A DNA stretch of 64,000 nt from Bradyrhizobium sp. CB2312 (GCF_029714425.1 NZ_CP121668.1:1571501-1635500); one strand, 5' to 3'. Positions 22,323 to 31,526 are shown, counted from the stretch's first letter. Notes: a model not told the origin generated them from the letters alone. Numbers and translations: made by a program.

Positions 22323-23185
22323 GCCTCCGGCCTCTCGCCGATCGTGACCTTGAAGCTGGCCGGCTCGCCGCCGCGGCGCACCGCGACGTCGACCACCGTG
22401 CCGACGCTCGCCGGCCCCAATGTCCGCGACAGCGCCCGCACGCCTGAGAGTTTCTGGTCGTTGACCGCGACGATCACGTCGCCCTGGCGAATGCCGGCCG
22501 CGGCGGCCGGCCCCGCCTTGTCGACATTCATCACCATCGCGCCGACGCCGTCGTCGAGCCGCACCGGCTGGAGCCCGAGGCCGAGATAGCCGCGGGCGAT
22601 GCGGCCGCGCGTCTCGAGCTGCGCCGCGACGCGCTCGATCGTCGCTGTGGGAATGACGAGCACGCGCCGCGGCCCGAGCACGGCCATGCCGAAGGCCTCG
22701 CCCGATGCATCGAGCGCGAGCCCGCCCTCCTGGCTATCGCGCAGGCGCACGTCGAGCTCGATCCGCGCATCGATGTCGCCGCCGCGTAGGGAGCGCCAGC
22801 CTTTGCCCGATGCCGATACCATTCCAAGCGCCGCGCTCGGGGCGTCGCGATCGGTGGTGACGACGACCGAGAGCGAGCCGAGGGCGGGCACCGTCGCGGC
22901 CCGTTTCACCGGCGCGATATTGGTATTGGCGCGCAGCAGCGCAATATCGGTGGTGTGGTCGCGACCGGCGATCGTGGCGGCGACAGCGCTGCCGTCGGGC
23001 AGGCCGATCTGGACCTCGCCCTCGTCGGCCAGCGCCTCGTCGGCGGTGACGATCAGGCCAGGCTTCCAGACGAAGCCGGTCGAGCGGGAGCGATGCGAAT
23101 GCACGGAGACGATGGACGGCGCGGTGCGCGTCACGACGTCCGCGAGCGCGGACGAGAGTGAAGACAGAGGAGTGGGGTCGGTCAT
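22319..23185 (-). CDS. HtrA/PDZ-like protein lacking catalytic residues
   Basis: A 288-residue trypsin-like fold plus C-terminal PDZ domain (about 190-285; RGYLGLGLQPVRL, AGIRQGDVIVAVN), as in HtrA/DegP proteases. The aspartate is kept (HTTDIALLR, Asp80), but the histidine motif is replaced by VTADEAL (47-52) and the nucleophile motif GNSGG by SQEGG (151-155), with glutamate where serine should be. There is no signal peptide, unlike periplasmic HtrA. It is therefore probably a cytoplasmic, non-proteolytic binding protein. It is coupled to the LuxR-type gene, perhaps controlling it. AGGAG ahead of 23185 sets the start. Confidence 0.8.
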   Translation of the reverse strand: MTDPTPLSSLSSALADVVTRTAPSIVSVHSHRSRSTGFVWKPGLIVTADEALADEGEVQIGLPDGSAVAATIAGRDHTTDIALLRANTNIAPVKRAATVPALGSLSVVVTTDRDAPSAALGMVSASGKGWRSLRGGDIDARIELDVRLRDSQEGGLALDASGEAFGMAVLGPRRVLVIPTATIERVAAQLETRGRIARGYLGLGLQPVRLDDGVGAMVMNVDKAGPAAAAGIRQGDVIVAVNDQKLSGVRALSRTLGPASVGTVVDVAVRRGGEPASFKVTIGERPEA

Positions 23186-23251
23186 AGCGGGCTCCTGTAA
23201 GCTGCCCACAATCTGGGATGTCGCCGGCATTTGCGAAACTGGCCGGGTGGC

Positions 23252-23309
23252 CAGGACTTCGCGTCAGGACTTCGCGTCAGGACTTCGCGTCAGGACTTCG
23301 CGTCAGGAC
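23252..23309. repeat. Tandem 13-base repeat, four copies
   Basis: Four exact copies of CAGGACTTCGCGT (23252-23264, 23265-23277, 23278-23290, 23291-23303) followed by CAGGAC. It lies in the divergent gap between the HtrA-like gene and the VOC gene, about 117 bases before the latter. It may be a simple slippage product or a cluster of binding sites. Confidence 0.9.
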
Positions 23310-23426
23310 CTGGCTTCCGTAAGAACCACGGCCGACGAATATGTGATTGGGAGGCGCTCACGGGAACGTGTAGCAATCGCCAAATTGCACCGCCCGGCCT
23401 CGAGCCTTTTCCGCGAGCCCTGACTG

Positions 23427-24392
23427 ATGACCATCGATCTCACCCGCCGCACCCTGCTTCAACTCGCCGGCGCCGGCTCGCTCGCGATGGCCGCCGCGGC
23501 GGCCGCCCGTGCCGAAGGCACGCCGCAGGGCGGCGGACCGACCTATGCCAGCCGTACGCCGATGCGGGTCGGCATGGTGACGCTGCGGGTGAAGAACCTG
23601 GACACGGTCGCGGATTATTACCGCGACGTGATCGGGCTCACCGTGATGGAGCGCTCCGCGACGGGTGCAAAGCTCGGCACGGCCGGCATCCCGCTGCTGG
23701 TGCTGGAGGCCCGTCCCGAGGCCGCGATTGAGTCCCGCAGCGCCGCCGGCCTCTACCACACAGCCTTCCTGATGCCGACGCGCAAGGATCTCGCACGCTG
23801 GCTGGTACACGCGGCCTCGCACCGCGTGAAGCTGTCAGGCTTTGCCGATCATCTCGTCAGCGAATCCGTCTATCTCGATGACCCCGAAGGCAACGGCATC
23901 GAGGTCTATGCCGACCGCGATCCCTCGCAATGGCAGTGGAGCGAGGGCAGCGTGAAGATGGCGACCGACGAGCTCAACATCCCCGACCTGTTGTCGCTGA
24001 CCAATACGCGCGTGCCCGATTATGCCAAGGCGCCGGACGGACTGCGCATCGGCCACATGCATCTGCGGGTCGGCGATCTCGCGCAGGCGCAGAACTTTTA
24101 CCATGGCACAATCGGCCTCGACCCGACCCGCAGCCGTAACGGCGCTGCGTTCCTGTCGTCGGGCCGCTATCACCATCATCTCGGCATGAACGTCTGGCAG
24201 AGCCAGGGCGCCGGTCAGCGCGACGAAACTGCGACGGGCCTTGCCTGGTTCTCGCTGGTGATGGCGAAGCAGGAGCTGCTCGCCGCGCAGGAGGAGCGCC
24301 TGCGCAAGGGCGGTGCGAAGGTCACGGCGCTTGCGGATGGCGTGGAGGCGATCGATCCCTGGGGCACGCGGGTGCGGCTGATCAAGGTTTGA
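23427..24392 (+). CDS. Tat-exported two-domain VOC (glyoxalase/dioxygenase-like) protein
   Basis: A 321-residue protein beginning with a twin-arginine signal ([22 protein letters not shown]). Two vicinal-oxygen-chelate halves follow: the first from [22 protein letters not shown], the second from [23 protein letters not shown] with [10 protein letters not shown]. The arrangement resembles the CatE-type catechol 2,3-dioxygenase group. The second half keeps histidines at GHMH and HHH, while the expected histidine in the first half is replaced, so metal binding would involve the second half. Substrate unknown. A Tat signal on such an enzyme is unusual, as most relatives are cytoplasmic. Confidence 0.82.
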   Translation: MTIDLTRRTLLQLAGAGSLAMAAAAAARAEGTPQGGGPTYASRTPMRVGMVTLRVKNLDTVADYYRDVIGLTVMERSATGAKLGTAGIPLLVLEARPEAAIESRSAAGLYHTAFLMPTRKDLARWLVHAASHRVKLSGFADHLVSESVYLDDPEGNGIEVYADRDPSQWQWSEGSVKMATDELNIPDLLSLTNTRVPDYAKAPDGLRIGHMHLRVGDLAQAQNFYHGTIGLDPTRSRNGAAFLSSGRYHHHLGMNVWQSQGAGQRDETATGLAWFSLVMAKQELLAAQEERLRKGGAKVTALADGVEAIDPWGTRVRLIKV

Positions 24393-24469
24393 TCGCCGGC
24401 GCGGGCATTGGTAAGACCGGTCAGGCGCTAGCCAGCTTTCGTGGCCAGCTTTCCGGGGGCCCACCTGAC

Positions 24470-25345
24470 ATGACCGATTTCCACGGCGTCTTCCCCTATC
24501 TTGTCTCGCCCGTCGATGCGGATGGCGCGATCCGCACGCAGGTGCTCGCAAAGCTCTGCGACGATCTGGTCGGCGCCGGCGTGCACGGGCTGACCCCGCT
24601 GGGATCGACCGGCGAGTTCGCCTATCTCAATTCCGCGCAGCAGATGGCGGTCGTGCAGACCACGATCGAAGCCGCGAAGGGCCGCGTGCCGGTCGTGGCC
24701 GGCGTCGCCTCCACCTCGACGGCGGATGCGGTGGCGCAGGCGAGGGCGTACCAGAAGTGTGGTGCTAGCGGCATCCTGGCGATCCTGGAGGCGTACTTCC
24801 CGCTCGCCGATGCCCAGGTCGAATCCTATTTCCGCGCCATCGCGGACGCCGTGGACATTCCCGTCGTCATCTACACCAATCCGCAATTCCAGCGTTCCGA
24901 TCTGACGCTCGACGTGATCGCGCGCCTCGCCGAGCATCCGCGCATCGGCTACATCAAGGACGCCTCGACCAATACCGGCCGGCTGCTCTCGATCATGAAC
25001 CGCTGCGGCGATGGCTTGCGCGTGTTCTCGGCCTCCGCGCATATCCCCGCCGCGGTGATGCTGATCGGCGGGCTCGGCTGGATGGCGGGCCCGGCCTGCA
25101 TCATCCCGCGCCAGAGCGTTGCGCTCTACGACCTCTGCAAGGCCGGCCGCTGGGACGAGGCCATGGCGCTCCAGCGCAGGCTGTGGCGCATCAACGAAGC
25201 CTTCGCCCGCTTCAACCTCGCCGCCTGCATCAAGGCCGGGCTTGCGATCCAGGGCTACGACGTCGGCGATCCCGTCCCGCCGCAGGCCCCGCTCACGGCG
25301 GATGCGCGCAAGGTCGTGGAAGCGGCTTTGAGGGAGCTCGATTAG
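24470..25345 (+). CDS. DapA-family aldolase/dehydratase
   Basis: A 291-residue class I aldolase of the dihydrodipicolinate synthase/N-acetylneuraminate lyase family. It shows PLGSTGEF (44-50), tyrosine 135 in VVIYTNP and the Schiff-base lysine 163 in IGYIKDAST. Members act on pyruvate or other 2-oxo acids and differ widely in substrate. A housekeeping DapA is usually more conserved and elsewhere, so this is more likely a catabolic sugar-acid or hydroxy-amino-acid enzyme. It lies 77 bases after the VOC gene in the same direction. Confidence 0.82.
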   Translation: MTDFHGVFPYLVSPVDADGAIRTQVLAKLCDDLVGAGVHGLTPLGSTGEFAYLNSAQQMAVVQTTIEAAKGRVPVVAGVASTSTADAVAQARAYQKCGASGILAILEAYFPLADAQVESYFRAIADAVDIPVVIYTNPQFQRSDLTLDVIARLAEHPRIGYIKDASTNTGRLLSIMNRCGDGLRVFSASAHIPAAVMLIGGLGWMAGPACIIPRQSVALYDLCKAGRWDEAMALQRRLWRINEAFARFNLAACIKAGLAIQGYDVGDPVPPQAPLTADARKVVEAALRELD

Positions 25346-25373
25346 CGAGCCGTCATTCCCGACACGATCAGTG

Positions 25374-25466
25374 CCGTAGGGTGGGCAAAGCGTAGCGTGC
25401 CCACGATCTTCGCGTCCGTCGAGCGATGGTGGGCACGGCGCAAGCGCGCCTTTGCCCACCCTACGG
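25374..25466. repeat. Palindrome with CCGTAGGGTGGGCAAAG ends
   Basis: A 93-base element with perfect 17-base inverted ends CCGTAGGGTGGGCAAAG and CTTTGCCCACCCTACGG and a GTGCCCAC/GTGGGCAC inner pair. It lies between the DapA-family gene and the molybdenum hydroxylase pseudogene. The form is that of a small non-autonomous inverted-repeat element. Confidence 0.85.
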
Positions 25467-25589
25467 AATCGCAGATTTACGGGACGGCATGCCGAAATCG
25501 CGGATATTCCGTCCAAAACCGCGGCTGGCCTCGCATGCCTCGATCCGCTAAAAGGCGCCCGCACTTTGAGGCTTAGAGGACCCCACGGA

Positions 25590-27921
25590 ATGAACATTCT
25601 TCCCGGCAATTTGCGTTTCGGAGCGGGCCAGCCCGTCAAGCGTTTGGAAGACCAGCGGCTGCTCACCGGGAAGGGGCAATTCATCGACGACAAGCCGGAA
25701 GACGGCGCGTTGTGGTTGCATGTGCTGCGCTCGCCGCATGCGCATGCGAAGATCGTCTCGATCGACACCAGCGCCGCGGCCGCGATGCCCGGCGTCACCG
25801 CGATCTACACCGGCGCAGATCTGATCAAGGACGATATCGGCGCCATCCCCACCTTGAGCATCTTCAAACGCCCCGACGGCAAGCCGATGACGGTGCCGCC
25901 GCGCCGCCTGCTCGCCCATGAGATCGTTCGTTACGCCGGCGAAGCGGTGGCGGCAGTCGTGGCTTCCTCTCGTGCTGAGGCGCAGAGCGCGGCCGAAGCG
26001 ATCGCGATCGAATACGACGTGCAGCCTGCGGTGGTCGATCCGGTCGAGGCCGTAAAACCCGGCGCGCCCGCGGTGTGGCCGGAGGCGCCCGACAACATCG
26101 TCGGCGCAATGAGCTATGGTGACGCTGCCAAGGTGGACGAGGCGTTTCGCGAAGGCCGCGCATACCGTCGAGCTCGACCTCGTCAGCCAGCGCCTTGTGC
26201 CCTCCGCGATGGAGCCGCGCTCGACCATTGCCGAGATCGACAAGAAGTCCGGCCGTCTCCTCCTGCACGTGCAGTCGCAGACGCCGGCCTCGACCCGCGA
26301 CGTGCTGGCGGAAGCCGTGCTGAAGCGCCCGAAGGACAGCGTGCGCGTGCTGGTCGGCGACATCGGCGGCGGCTTTGGCCAGAAGACCAACCTCTATCCC
26401 GAGGACGGCATCGTCGCCTATGCCGCGACCAAGCTGAACAAGAAGATCCGCTGGCGCGGCGACCGCACCGACGAGTTCGTCGGCGGCACCCACGGCCGCG
26501 ATCTCACCTCGACGGCGTCCTTCGCGCTCGACGAGAAGGGCAAGGTGCTGGCCTATCGCGTCAAGTCGATCGGCTGCACCGGAGCGTACTCGTCGGGCGC
26601 TGCGAACATCATTCCGCTGGTGCTCGGGCCGTTCGTGCAGACCGGCGTCTACGATCTGCCGCTGGTGCATTTCGAGGTGCAGTCGGTGATGACCCACACC
26701 GCACCAGTCGGTGCCTATCGCGGCGCAGGCCGCCCCGAGGCGGTCTTCATCGTCGAGCGCCTCTTTGACGCCGCAGCCCGCAAGATCGGCATGGATCCGC
26801 GCGCGATCCGCAAAGCCAACTACATCAAGCCGGCGCAGCTGCCCTACACCAACGCCGCCGGCCAGGTTTACGATTCCGGTGCCTTCGCGCACATGCTCGA
26901 CCGTGCCGTAAAGCTTGCTGACTGGGACGGCTTTGCCGCGCGCAAGAAGGCCGCGAAGAAGAAGGGCCTGCTCTACGGCCGCGGCCTCACCTCCTACATC
27001 GAATGGACCGGCGGCCGCGCCCACACCGAGAAGGTCAGCCTGCACGCGACCTCGCAGGGCCGCGTCGTGCTGCATTCCGGCACCATGGCGATGGGGCAGG
27101 GCTTGCAGACCACCTACACCCAGATGATCTCCGACACGCTTGGCATCTCCATGGACAAGATCGACGTCGTCCAGGGCGACACTGATCTTGCCATGGGCTT
27201 TGGCAGCGTCGGCTCGCGCTCGCTGTTCGTCGGCGGCACGGCCGTGGCGGTGTCCTCCAACGATCTGATCCAGAAGGCGCGCGAGAAGGCGGCGAACGTA
27301 CTGGAGACCTCGGTCGAGGACATCGAGTATCAGGGCGGCGTGCTCACCGTGGTCGGCACCGACCGCTGCATCAGCCTGTTCGATCTTGCCGAAAAGGAAA
27401 GCGGCGCCAAACTCAGCGTGGATTCGGAAGGCGAGGTGGACGGTCCGAGCTGGCCGAACGGCACGCATATCTGCGAGGTCGAGATTGATCCGGAGACCGG
27501 CGTCTCCAAGGTCGTGCGCTACACCACCGTCGACGACGTCGGCATCGCCGTGAATCCGATGCTGGTCACCGGCCAGATCCATGGCGGCGTCGCGCAAGGC
27601 ATCGGCCAGGCGCTGTATGAAGGCGTCTCCTACGATGCCGACGGCCAGCTCCTCACCGCGAGCTACCAGGACTATTGCATCCCGCGCGCCGACGACGTGC
27701 CGCCGATCGTGGTGACGCTGGATGATTCCGCACCCTGCCGCACCAATCCGCTCGGCGCAAAAGGCTGCGGCGAATCCGGCGCCATCGGCGGCCCGCCTTG
27801 CGTCACCAACGGCGTGATGGACGCGCTCGCCGAGCTCGGCATCACCCAGCTGAACACGCCGCTGACGCCGCAGAAGATCTGGCAGGCGATCCGGGACGCG
27901 AAGGTGGTGGCCAAAGCGTAG
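25590..27921 (+). pseudogene. Molybdenum hydroxylase large subunit (CoxL/xanthine dehydrogenase family), frameshifted
   Basis: The two halves of a protein of about 775 residues lie in different frames. The first half starts MNILPGNLRFGAGQPVKRLEDQ and reads to about 26150; the second continues KAAHTVELDLVSQRLVPSAMEP to 27921. The joint falls in TTT at 26145-26147: with one T removed, both halves join as VDEAFAKAAHTVELD. The second half keeps the molybdopterin segments GGGFGQKT, PVGAYRGAGRPEA (the non-CoxL-form-I version of the active loop), and KGCGESGAIGG. FAD and 2Fe-2S subunit genes are not adjacent. Either a real recent mutation or a base-calling error. Confidence 0.85.
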
Positions 27922-27957
27922 AGTTATTGCGCGCAAGCTGTAGCCGCATTCTCAACC

Positions 27958-28111
27958 GTCGTCCCGGACAAGCGCGCCACAGCGCGCGCCGATCCGGGAC
28001 CCATAACCACAGGGAGTAGTTTGGCGCGAAGCTGGCAACTCCGAGTCCCCGTAACCACATCTGCCTGTGGTTATGGGTCCCGGATCTGCGCTTACGCTTG
28101 TCCGGGACGAC
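27958..28111. repeat. 154-base inverted-repeat element, copy 1
   Basis: Perfect 17-base inverted ends (GTCGTCCCGGACAAGCG and its complement) and a perfect inner 23-base inverted pair (27991-28013 and 28064-28086) that holds CCATAACCACAGG. A near-copy lies at 48491-48643. No coding frame. It looks like a small mobile-type element without a transposase. Confidence 0.88.
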
Positions 28112-28146
28112 AGCGGAGGGTGTCGCGCCAGTGGGGGCTACAACGC

Positions 28147-29343
28147 TCAAATCCCCAGCATCATCTTCGCAATAATATCGCGCTGGATCTCCGACGTGCC
28201 GCCGAAGATCGTGTAGGCCCGGCCGTTGAGATATTCCGGCACCACCGTCAGCATGTCCTCAGGCGTTGCCGGCTCGTGGTTCAGCCTGTAGAGCGGGCGC
28301 ATCGGCTCGACGGCGAGGGCGTCGTGGCCGATCACGTCGGCGCCGAGGCGCGTCACGGCCTGGCGGATCTCGCTGTTGCGCAGCTTCAGGATCGACGACA
28401 CCGCGCCGGGATTCTGCCCGGTCTGGAGCGCCGAGAGCACGCGCAGCTCGGTCATCTCGAGCGCGTCGATGTCAACCTCGACCTCGGAGATGCGCGAAGC
28501 GATATCGGGACTGTCGATCGCGCGCCCGGTCAGGTCGGACTCCGCGAGCTCCGCGATGGCCTTCAACCCTTCGCGCAGCTTCGCTGACGCGATGCCGGAG
28601 CCGCGCTCGAACTCGAGCAGATACTTGCCGTAGGTCCAGCCCTTGCCTTCCTCGCCGACACGGTTGGTCACGGGCACGCGCACGTCGTCGAAAAACACCT
28701 GGTTGACCTCGTGGTCGCCGCCGATGGTGAGGATCGGCCGCGTGGTGATGCCCGGCGTCTTCATGTCGATCAGGATGAAGCTGATGCCGTCCTGCTGCCG
28801 CGGCCCGTCGCTGGTGCGCACCAGCGCGAACATGCGGTTGGCATGGTGGGCGTGCGTGGTCCAGATCTTGGTGCCGTTGATGACGTAGTCGTCGCCGTCG
28901 CGCACCGCGCGCGTCTTCAGCGAGGACAGGTCGGAGCCGGAGCCCGGCTCTGAATAGCCCTGGCACCAATAGTCCTCGCCGGAGAGAATCCGCGGCAGGT
29001 AAAAATTCTTCTGCTCGGGCGAGCCGAAGCCGATGATGACGGGCCCGACCATCTTCACGCCCATCACGTTGACATTCGGCACGCCCGCGCGTGCGGACTC
29101 GGTCTCAAAGATCCAGCGCTGCGCCGGCGTCCAGTCCGGACCGCCATATTCGACCGGCCAGCCCGGCGCGCCCCAGCCGCGGCTGTGCAGCGCGCGCTGC
29201 CAGGCCATGCCGATATCGGGGTCGGAGAATACCGACGGCGTTAGCGCGGTCGCGCGCTTCACCTCGTCGGTGAGGTTTTTGGCGATGAAGCCGCGCACCT
29301 CGTCCTGGAAGGCGCGCTCCTCGGCATTGAACGTGAGGTCCAT
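28147..29343 (-). CDS. Acyl-CoA dehydrogenase, large-subunit type
   Basis: A 398-residue flavin enzyme of the acyl-CoA dehydrogenase family: WCQGYSEPGSGSDL (FAD/substrate loop), GTKIWTTHAH, and TIFGGTSEIQRDI near the end. It oxidises an acyl-CoA to the 2-enoyl-CoA and passes electrons to electron-transfer flavoprotein. Together with the dehydrogenase gene 15 bases upstream it resembles the PimC/PimD pair for pimeloyl-CoA and related acids in Rhodopseudomonas, where both chains act together. The match to that specific pathway is inference; the operon also has an enoyl-CoA hydratase. Confidence 0.87.
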   Translation of the reverse strand: MDLTFNAEERAFQDEVRGFIAKNLTDEVKRATALTPSVFSDPDIGMAWQRALHSRGWGAPGWPVEYGGPDWTPAQRWIFETESARAGVPNVNVMGVKMVGPVIIGFGSPEQKNFYLPRILSGEDYWCQGYSEPGSGSDLSSLKTRAVRDGDDYVINGTKIWTTHAHHANRMFALVRTSDGPRQQDGISFILIDMKTPGITTRPILTIGGDHEVNQVFFDDVRVPVTNRVGEEGKGWTYGKYLLEFERGSGIASAKLREGLKAIAELAESDLTGRAIDSPDIASRISEVEVDIDALEMTELRVLSALQTGQNPGAVSSILKLRNSEIRQAVTRLGADVIGHDALAVEPMRPLYRLNHEPATPEDMLTVVPEYLNGRAYTIFGGTSEIQRDIIAKMMLGI

Positions 29344-29358
29344 GATGCGCTCCTGGGG

Positions 29359-30498
29359 TCAGGCCGTACGGCCGAGCTGGGCGTGGCGGGCATAGTGGTG
29401 GGCGCTGCCGCCGAACAGCGTGTCGAAGGCGACCAGCCGCTTGAAATAGGCGCCGACCTCGAGCTCCTCGGTGACGCCCATGCCGCCATGGAGCTGGATC
29501 GACTGCTCGCCGACGAAGCGCGCGCATTTGCCGATTTTTGCTTTCGCGCCTGATGCCGCCCGAGCACGCTCGAGCGGCTCAGCATCCACCTTCAACGCCG
29601 CCCGCAGCGCCATCGAGCGCGCCTCGTCCACCTGCATCGCCATGTCGGCGAGGCGATGACGGATCACCTGATTGGCGGACAGCGGCCGGCCGAACTGTTT
29701 TCGAATTTTGGTGTAGTCCAGCGTGGTGTCGAGCAGCGTCTGCATGATGCCGACGGCTTCTGCGCCAAGCGCAGCCATGGCGCGGTCGACCGCCCATTCG
29801 ATCGCGGGCAGTGTGTCGCTATCGTCACCGAGGAGAGCATCCTGCGGCAGCTCTACGCCTGATAGCTCGATGTTGCAGGCCCGTCCGCCGCCGAGACGTT
29901 GATAGTCACTCATGGCAACGCTCGGCGTTTTCGCCGGTACCAGGAACAGGCCGATGCGCCCCGACGGTCCCCGATGATCGTGGATATGCGCGGAGACGAT
30001 GATCTCATCGGCAGCGTGGCCGTCGAGCACGCCGATCTTGCTGCCGGAGAGGCGCCAACCCTCCGCTGTCTTGTGAGCGACGGTCGCGACCTTGGCGAGA
30101 TCGAACCGCGCCGCGCGCTCGGAATGCGCAAAGGCGAGTTTTAGCGATCCGTCCGCAACCTTCGGCAGCCGCGCCTCCTTCTGCCCGGTGGTGCCGCACT
30201 TCTCGATCAGGGCCGCTCCAAGCACCACGGTCGCGATGTACGGCTCGGACACCAGCCCGCGGCCAAACGCTTCCATCAGAATCCCGATCTCGACCGGGCC
30301 GCCGCCGAGCCCGCCAAACTCCTCAGGGATCGGCAGCGCCAACCAGCCGAGCTCGGCGAACTGCTTCCAGACATCGGGGCTGAAGCCAAGCGGATCGCTC
30401 GCCATCTTGCGGCGGTGATCGGCATCGTAGCTTTCGGCCACGAAGCGCTCCGCGCTCTCGCGCAGCAGCCGTTGCTCGTCACTGAGATTGAGGTCCAT
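29359..30498 (-). CDS. Acyl-CoA dehydrogenase, small-subunit type
   Basis: A 379-residue acyl-CoA dehydrogenase relative: DEQRLLRESAERFVAE, PEEFGGLGGGPVEIGIL, RKQFGRPLSANQVIRH and QLHGGMGVTEELEVG. Its middle part lacks the usual Q..TE.GSGSD flavin loop (it reads LAFAHSERAARFD), a feature of small subunits such as PimD that need a large partner. It lies between the enoyl-CoA hydratase gene (4 bases away) and the large-subunit gene (15 bases away), so the three form one transcript. Confidence 0.86.
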   Translation of the reverse strand: MDLNLSDEQRLLRESAERFVAESYDADHRRKMASDPLGFSPDVWKQFAELGWLALPIPEEFGGLGGGPVEIGILMEAFGRGLVSEPYIATVVLGAALIEKCGTTGQKEARLPKVADGSLKLAFAHSERAARFDLAKVATVAHKTAEGWRLSGSKIGVLDGHAADEIIVSAHIHDHRGPSGRIGLFLVPAKTPSVAMSDYQRLGGGRACNIELSGVELPQDALLGDDSDTLPAIEWAVDRAMAALGAEAVGIMQTLLDTTLDYTKIRKQFGRPLSANQVIRHRLADMAMQVDEARSMALRAALKVDAEPLERARAASGAKAKIGKCARFVGEQSIQLHGGMGVTEELEVGAYFKRLVAFDTLFGGSAHHYARHAQLGRTA

Positions 30499-30502
30499 GT
30501 CG

Positions 30503-31357
30503 CTACTCCGCGGCCGCCGGCGGCTTGCGCACGGAGGGATGCAGGCCGGACGGATCGACGATCATGCTGAACTCCTGAAGGTTATGGGCGTGGCAGAGCT
30601 GATGCAGCGCAAAGGCCTGGTCGATCGCGGCAGGCTGGCCCATCACGTCGACCGAGCGGTTCACCGCCTCCTTGGTCAGCTTCAATGCAAAGGACGGCTT
30701 TGCTGCGATCCGGCGCGCCAGCTCCAGCACGCGTGCCGACAGCTCCGCACGCGGCACGACCTGGTTGACCATGCCGAGCTGATGCGCCTCTTGCGCGCTC
30801 CAGCTGTCGGCGGTGAACAGAAACTCCTTGGCCTTGCGCGGGCCGAGCTCCCAGGGATGCACGAACCACTCGACACCGCAGACGCCCATGGTGACAACGG
30901 GGTCGCAGAACTGCGCATCGTCGCTGGCGACGATGAGGTCGCAGGCCCAGGCCAGCATCAATCCGCCCGCGATGCACTTGCCATGCACCTCGGCAATGGT
31001 CGGTTTTGCCAGATTGCGCCAACGCCGCGTGATCTGGAGATATATTTCCTGCTCGCGTGCGAAGTGGCCGTGTGCATTGGGTTCGGCAAAGCCGCCCCAA
31101 TTTCCTACCGGCGGAAAATCGACGCCTGCGGCATTCTTAGCCCCGGGGCGCAGGTCATGGCCTGAAGAGAAGTGCGGCCCGTTGCCGGCGAGGATGATGA
31201 CCTTGACCGTATCGTCCTGCACCGCCGCGTCGAAGGCGGCGTTGAGGTCGTAGGTCATTTGCAGGTTCTGCGCGTTGCGCGCATCTGGCCGGTTCATCAC
31301 GATCCGGGTGATCGCCGGCTCCGGCCGCTCCACGAGGATGGTCTCGAACGAGGACAT
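30503..31357 (-). CDS. Enoyl-CoA hydratase/isomerase family protein
   Basis: A 284-residue crotonase-fold protein: VIILAGNGPHFSSGHDL (oxyanion-hole strand) and EVHGKCIAGGLMLAWACDL (second oxyanion segment). It hydrates a 2-enoyl-CoA or does a related reaction after the two dehydrogenases encoded just downstream. It is the first gene of the three-gene unit. An AGGGGG site ahead of the ATG at 31357 fixes the start; a longer frame to 31423 is not needed. The long insertion after GHDL (RPGAKNAAGVDFP) suits a subfamily seen in acyl-CoA operons of this group. Confidence 0.87.
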   Translation of the reverse strand: MSSFETILVERPEPAITRIVMNRPDARNAQNLQMTYDLNAAFDAAVQDDTVKVIILAGNGPHFSSGHDLRPGAKNAAGVDFPPVGNWGGFAEPNAHGHFAREQEIYLQITRRWRNLAKPTIAEVHGKCIAGGLMLAWACDLIVASDDAQFCDPVVTMGVCGVEWFVHPWELGPRKAKEFLFTADSWSAQEAHQLGMVNQVVPRAELSARVLELARRIAAKPSFALKLTKEAVNRSVDVMGQPAAIDQAFALHQLCHAHNLQEFSMIVDPSGLHPSVRKPPAAAE

Positions 31358-31486
31358 CGCGTTCCCCCTGGCGTTTCCATTGTTGTTTTGCCGGAGTTGA
31401 CTATGCCAGCCGGGGATAGGCAAGAGGCTTGCGTCTGTCGGCTGCCTTTAGTGTCGTCGCCAAGACGTCTGGCGTCTCGCGCATGC

Positions 31487-31509
31487 AATCTGGTAGTTTG
31501 CACCAGATT
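31487..31509. promoter_or_regulatory. Hairpin just ahead of lemA
   Basis: Perfect 8-base arms AATCTGGT (31487-31494) and ACCAGATT (31502-31509) with a 7-base loop. It ends 5 bases before the GGGAGA ribosome site of lemA, so it could be an operator or a leader hairpin that affects translation. Confidence 0.45.
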
Positions 31510-31526
31510 CCACCGGGAGAAATTTG

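Noticed and set aside
23252..23309. Tandem 13-mer as a CRISPR array
   Set aside because: There are no spacers between the copies, and the unit is too short.
24470..25345. Housekeeping dapA
   Set aside because: Family catalytic residues are present, but the context is catabolic and the sequence looks like a divergent paralog; the gene symbol was left empty.
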